A stretch of DNA of 10,530 bases from UBA9410 sp036123635 (GTDB taxonomy: Bacteria; Actinomycetota; Acidimicrobiia; Acidimicrobiales; MedAcidi-G1), in contig JAZADL010000149.1 of assembly GCA_036123635.1 (NCBI GenBank), forward strand, positions 1 to 10,530. Reading direction: 5' to 3'. This document shows positions 7,387-10,530 of the stretch, piece after piece (within the stretch, counting starts at the first letter, position 1; each line of letters starts with the position of its first letter). The notes below the pieces were generated by a model, which had not been told where the DNA came from, searched no databases, and worked only from the letters and a program-made list of their open reading frames with translations. Made by a program: the position numbers and the translations under genes.

Positions 7387-7408
7387 AGACGATTCCCAGA
7401 ATCTGTCT
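7387..7408. repeat. Inverted repeat, 9-bp stem with one bulged base
   Basis: AGACGATTC and GAATC(T)GTCT pair around a CCA loop, leaving T7404 bulged. It sits 58 nt after the cyclase-family stop. No T-run follows on either strand, so calling it a terminator is uncertain; it may be an RNA 3'-end stabilising structure. Confidence 0.45.
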
Positions 7409-7454
7409 TCACCAACTCCAGCGCAGGGCCCCAGTTCTTTCACCGCCTGGCCGG

Positions 7455-7483
7455 CACCGGGGGGCGAGGTACGCCCCCCGGTG
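7455..7483. terminator. Perfect 11-bp GC hairpin, probable bidirectional terminator
   Basis: CACCGGGGGGC at 7455-7465 and GCCCCCCGGTG at 7473-7483 are exact reverse complements separated by the 7-nt loop GAGGTAC. Ten of the eleven pairs are G-C. The position between convergent genes fits a shared terminator. There is no U-tract on either side, so it would be one of the tail-less hairpins often proposed for actinobacteria; termination itself is inferred from stem strength and position. Confidence 0.65.
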
Positions 7484-7543
7484 GGCTAGGGCTTCATCGT
7501 TGACAGTTGTTCCCGTCGGCTCTAGGACGCAGCTATCACGGGA

Positions 7544-10530
7544 TCAGCCCCGTGCAGTGAGGATCGCGTCGCGTACGGAATCCGAAAAGGCCTCGTCGAC
7601 GCCGAACGGTCTAGCGTCCAGCCACGAGGCCTCTAAGACCACCACGACGCCGAACCCGTCGTCCCGGTCGATCGACATCTGGCTCCCGAAGATTCCGACG
7701 TTGCCCGTCTGCCCGGTCTCCCGGTTCGTGTACCACCCCATGCCGTAGCCCCAGTCCTTTCCGAACTGATCAAGATTGACACCGTCGTACACCCGGGCGA
7801 TCCGATCCTCGGTCATGAGGTCGAGCGATCCGGTCGACAGCACCTGCTGGTCACCGCACATGCCGTCGCGTAGGTACATCAACAGCAGGGCGGCGATGTC
7901 GTCGGCGGTCGTGTAGGCACCGCCCAGGATCGACGGGTTCTCGGTCGGGGCCAGCATCGACACGGGATCCCCACCGACCGCTGGATAGCTGAAGGTGGCG
8001 GGATCGAACGGCAACTGGAACCACGGGTTGTTGTAGGCCAGCACCTTGAGTCCACAGGGCTGGACGTAGATCTCGTCGATCAACTCAGCCCACGACTTGC
8101 CCGACGCCGCCTCGGCCACCGCTCCGGCCACCTGGTAATCGGCCCCGGTGCCAGGCCACCCGAATTCGGTGTCCGGTGGGACCAGGTCGGCGTCGTCGTC
8201 GGGCGTGGTGAAGATCGTTTCGCCGCACCCCTGCAGCGAACCGGCGAAATTGAGGGAACACAGGTACGGGAGGTAGGCCTGACTCGGTACGCCTCCGAGC
8301 ATCCCCGAACTGTGGGAGAGCAATTGTGCCACGGTGACGCCCGGCATACCCGACCCCCAGCCCACGACGTCGGACACCGGGGCGTCGATGTCGAGCAGTC
8401 CGTCCTCGTGGAGGCGTAGCAAGACCCCGGCTGAGTACGTGTCTCCTAGGTTTCCGATGAGCGAGATCCGCCCGGGTTCGAACTCGCCGAAGTCATCCCG
8501 GTAGATGACGCCCTCGTCTCGGTCGACCACGATGAGGGTGGCGCCGTTCAGCCCGTTCTCCTCCACGACTCCCTGGACGAACTCCGAGGTGGCGCTGAAG
8601 TCGTATAGGAGACCGACCTGGGACCCGCCGGCCGGCGAGTACTCGTAGATCACGTTCTCCAACGAGCTATCGACGTCACTGGAGTTGGCATGGCCGATGA
8701 CGGTGATCTTCTGCGAACCACAGTCGCCGAACTCGTCGCACGACAACAGGCCGGTGAACCCCTGGTAGTCACGCACCCCGCTCAGGAACTCGCGTACGCC
8801 AGCCCGGTCGATGACCAGAGTGCCATCGTCGTCCACGTAGCTGGCCGCGTCGATAGCCTCCACCAGCAGAGTCGTGGCGTCCACGCTGTGGGCCCAGAAC
8901 GCCGCTGACGGCTTCTCGCCATGGACCACCACGTAGTGTGTCAGGAACCCGTCAGCGCTGCCGCCGATGATCGTCTGGTTCCGGTTGTTGCCGAAGCGAA
9001 GGTCCGGACCGGAGAAGTACAGGCCCTCCGACTCGGGCAGCTCCATGAAGTTCGACACCATCAGGCCATCGGCGGCCATCATGGTCACGTCATCCATGCC
9101 GGCCACGTCGCCCACCTGCTGGACGATGAAGTCGCCCTCCGGCTGGAAGATCGGGAAGAACAGCAGCTCCGGAGACCCCGCCGCGATCTCGGTCAGGACC
9201 GGCACCATGTCGGTGTCGCCCTTGTTGACCGCCGTGAACCCGGTCACCGTCCCACCACCGGCCTCGAACGCATCGGCGAACGCCGTGGCCAGGCCCTGGG
9301 TGTACGGATCGCCGTCATGGATGGCCGCCGCCGTGGTCACGCCCAGCACGTCGAGGGCGAACCCGGCGGCCGCCGCGCCCTGGAACAGGTCGTTGTGGGC
9401 CGTGCGGTAGTAGCCGGGGTAGTTGTTCTCACCGGCCGTGCCGGCCAGGTCGCTGGTCAGCGACGGGCTGGTGTTGGACGGCGAGATCATCACCATGCCG
9501 GCCTCGCTGATCAACGGTGCCGCCGCGGCGGCCGCACCGGAGCAACTGGTACCGATCACGCCGACCACGTCCTCGTCGGCCACGATCATCTGAGCAGCAG
9601 CCGCACCACCATCAGCGCTGCACAGGTCGTCCATCCCGGTGCCCATCGAGACCTGGAATCCTTTGACATTCCCTGAAGAAGAACCCATCTGATTGAGGGT
9701 GATGTAGATGGCCCGCTGGTTGGGCAGGCCCAGGAAGGCCACATCACCGGAAATGGCGTTCAACGAACGAATCTGGATGTCCTCGCCTGCTTCCACGCGT
9801 ACATATCCGAGCGAACCGTCGCCCAAGTGGTCGGCCTCCTCCGGAGCTGGGGCAGCTGTGGTAGTTGCCGCGGTGTCGCCGTGGAGGGCCCGGGTGGAAT
9901 CGTCGAGGGCGGTGAGCATCTCACGCACCTCGTTGGTGACGGCGTCCTCGTGGTCGTGGAACGGTGCGAGTTCCACGTCGAGGGCCCAGTTGCCCGGGTC
10001 GAGCGTCTCGCCGCTCTGCTCGCCGGTCACCGTGGTCACAATCCGGGTGTGGTAGGACTCGAACACCGGGTTCGTGATGATCGTGCGTCGCCCGATGGAC
10101 TTGACGATGCTGGTCACGAGGCACGGCTGCGACTCGGGGACGGCCTTCCACTGGTCGGTGCCGATGCCGATGCAGAATGCACCTGGCTGGCCGGCTACTT
10201 CGACCAGGGCGGAGTCCGAGCTGTCGGGATCGGCGGCGAAGACGACGTCGGCGCCCTGGTCGAGGGCGGCGCGGGCCGCGGCAGCACCGTCGCCGGTCGC
10301 GTCCTCCACGACGATTCCGACCGCGCCGTCGGCGTGGGCCACGCCGGTCTCGAAGCCGGTCTGCCAGGCGTCGGCGGCGGGTCCGCCGTCACCGTCGACG
10401 AGGATGGCCACGGTGCCGCTGGTGGTTAACGAGGCGGCCAGGGCACCGGCTAGGAGGCCTCCGGTCTCGCCGGGGAAGTGGAAGCCGTAGAGCCAGTTGG
10501 CGGTCTCGGCGTGCCACTGGTCGATCCCGA
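7544..10530 (-). CDS. Three-module extracytoplasmic protein: BMP binding domain + Leu/Ile/Val-type binding domain + degenerate beta-lactamase fold (5'-truncated)
   Basis: Frame open through the right edge; 994 residues visible and the true start, with any signal peptide or lipobox, lies outside. The GTG at 10411 is internal: the 39 residues before it (GFHFPGETGGLLAGALAAS and neighbours) continue the BMP/PnrA fold. Counting from that GTG: BMP-type domain to about residue 175 (AWQTGFETGV, IGTDQWKAVPES); Thr/Ala/Pro-rich linker 178-200; periplasmic-binding domain like LivJ/LivK about 200-592 (VIGTSCSGAAAAAAPLI, MISPSNTSPSLT, YYRTAHND); beta-lactamase/PBP-like domain about 598-955 (GVLLRLHEDGLLDIDAPV, QLLSHSSGM, VAGAVAEAASGKSW). 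In the last, SxxK is replaced by N654-L-G-D657, YxN by a Trp-Pro-Gly stretch near 752-754 and the HxG/KTG site by GNVG near 903-906, so catalysis is unlikely. Ten cysteines fall in possible pairs, fitting an exported protein. No membrane segment is visible. Role inferred: solute binding or sensing at the cell surface; no permease or ATPase gene is in view. Confidence 0.85.
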   Translation of the reverse strand, partial: GIDQWHAETANWLYGFHFPGETGGLLAGALAASLTTSGTVAILVDGDGGPAADAWQTGFETGVAHADGAVGIVVEDATGDGAAAARAALDQGADVVFAADPDSSDSALVEVAGQPGAFCIGIGTDQWKAVPESQPCLVTSIVKSIGRRTIITNPVFESYHTRIVTTVTGEQSGETLDPGNWALDVELAPFHDHEDAVTNEVREMLTALDDSTRALHGDTAATTTAAPAPEEADHLGDGSLGYVRVEAGEDIQIRSLNAISGDVAFLGLPNQRAIYITLNQMGSSSGNVKGFQVSMGTGMDDLCSADGGAAAAQMIVADEDVVGVIGTSCSGAAAAAAPLISEAGMVMISPSNTSPSLTSDLAGTAGENNYPGYYRTAHNDLFQGAAAAGFALDVLGVTTAAAIHDGDPYTQGLATAFADAFEAGGGTVTGFTAVNKGDTDMVPVLTEIAAGSPELLFFPIFQPEGDFIVQQVGDVAGMDDVTMMAADGLMVSNFMELPESEGLYFSGPDLRFGNNRNQTIIGGSADGFLTHYVVVHGEKPSAAFWAHSVDATTLLVEAIDAASYVDDDGTLVIDRAGVREFLSGVRDYQGFTGLLSCDEFGDCGSQKITVIGHANSSDVDSSLENVIYEYSPAGGSQVGLLYDFSATSEFVQGVVEENGLNGATLIVVDRDEGVIYRDDFGEFEPGRISLIGNLGDTYSAGVLLRLHEDGLLDIDAPVSDVVGWGSGMPGVTVAQLLSHSSGMLGGVPSQAYLPYLCSLNFAGSLQGCGETIFTTPDDDADLVPPDTEFGWPGTGADYQVAGAVAEAASGKSWAELIDEIYVQPCGLKVLAYNNPWFQLPFDPATFSYPAVGGDPVSMLAPTENPSILGGAYTTADDIAALLLMYLRDGMCGDQQVLSTGSLDLMTEDRIARVYDGVNLDQFGKDWGYGMGWYTNRETGQTGNVGIFGSQMSIDRDDGFGVVVVLEASWLDARPFGVDEAFSDSVRDAILTARG

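Larger units (their letters stand above)
7329..7543. other. Convergent intergenic region with hairpins and a direct repeat
   Basis: These 215 nt lie between the stop codons of two convergent genes and contain no credible coding frame. They hold a T7 run at 7360-7366 without a good stem directly before it, the direct repeats CCTAAGGC (7342-7349 and 7376-7383) and GGTACGCCCCC (7367-7377 and 7468-7478), a bulged hairpin at 7387-7408 and a perfect GC hairpin at 7455-7483. A further 6-bp stem, CACGGG/CCCGTG at 7537-7542 and 7549-7554, straddles the stop codon of the minus-strand gene. The likely role is two-way transcription termination. Confidence 0.6.

Noticed and set aside
8921..9676. Plus-strand 251-codon frame opposite the binding-protein gene
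   Set aside because: It is antisense to a well-conserved domain; its His/Arg/Val-rich composition is what the complement of GC-rich coding DNA gives, and no family is recognisable.

Overview
The window comes from a GC-rich bacterial chromosome with frequent GTG starts, tight gene packing and strongly G/C-ending codons. The mix of genes (several CoA and acyl enzymes, a PIG3-type quinone reductase, a large secreted protein built from solute-binding modules) suggests a high-GC actinobacterium, perhaps an aquatic Acidimicrobiia. That placement is inference from style and gene content; no rRNA or other phylogenetic marker is present. I see no tRNA, rRNA, CRISPR array, insertion sequence or phage gene.

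Layout. (1) Positions 1-1034, plus strand: the C-terminal four fifths of a citrate synthase, cut by the left edge. (2) Positions 1057-3227, minus strand: a two-gene unit, acyl-CoA dehydrogenase then a zinc-free quinone oxidoreductase, joined by a TGATG stop/start overlap and convergent with citrate synthase. (3) Positions 3292-7328, plus strand: an M20D amidohydrolase, a TesB-type acyl-CoA thioesterase starting 2 nt after it, then after 108 nt a D-2-hydroxyacid dehydrogenase and a long-form cyclase-family hydrolase. The minus and plus units diverge from a 64-nt gap at 3228-3291. (4) Positions 7329-7543: a convergent intergenic region with a perfect 11-bp GC hairpin and a second smaller hairpin. 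(5) Positions 7544-10530, minus strand: one open frame running off the right edge.

How the genes fit together. The metabolic block looks like ordinary catabolism of acyl or carboxylic compounds. The amidohydrolase would free an acid from an amide or N-acyl amino acid, the dehydrogenase would oxidise an acyl-CoA, TesB would release free acid from CoA, and the 2-hydroxyacid dehydrogenase and cyclase-family hydrolase would work on small carboxylates or amides. Citrate synthase would take acetyl-CoA into the TCA cycle, although it is convergent with its neighbour and probably separately controlled. No specific substrate can be read from the sequence.

The most unusual item is the right-hand gene. 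Its visible 994 residues join three modules in one chain: a BMP/PnrA-type solute-binding domain, a branched-chain-amino-acid-type solute-binding domain, and a class C beta-lactamase/serine-hydrolase fold in which the Ser-x-x-Lys catalytic motif reads Asn-Leu-Gly-Asp and the other two active-site motifs are also not recognisable. I read it as an extracytoplasmic multi-module binding protein or receptor ending in a pseudoenzyme, and rank it as the best candidate for something undescribed here.
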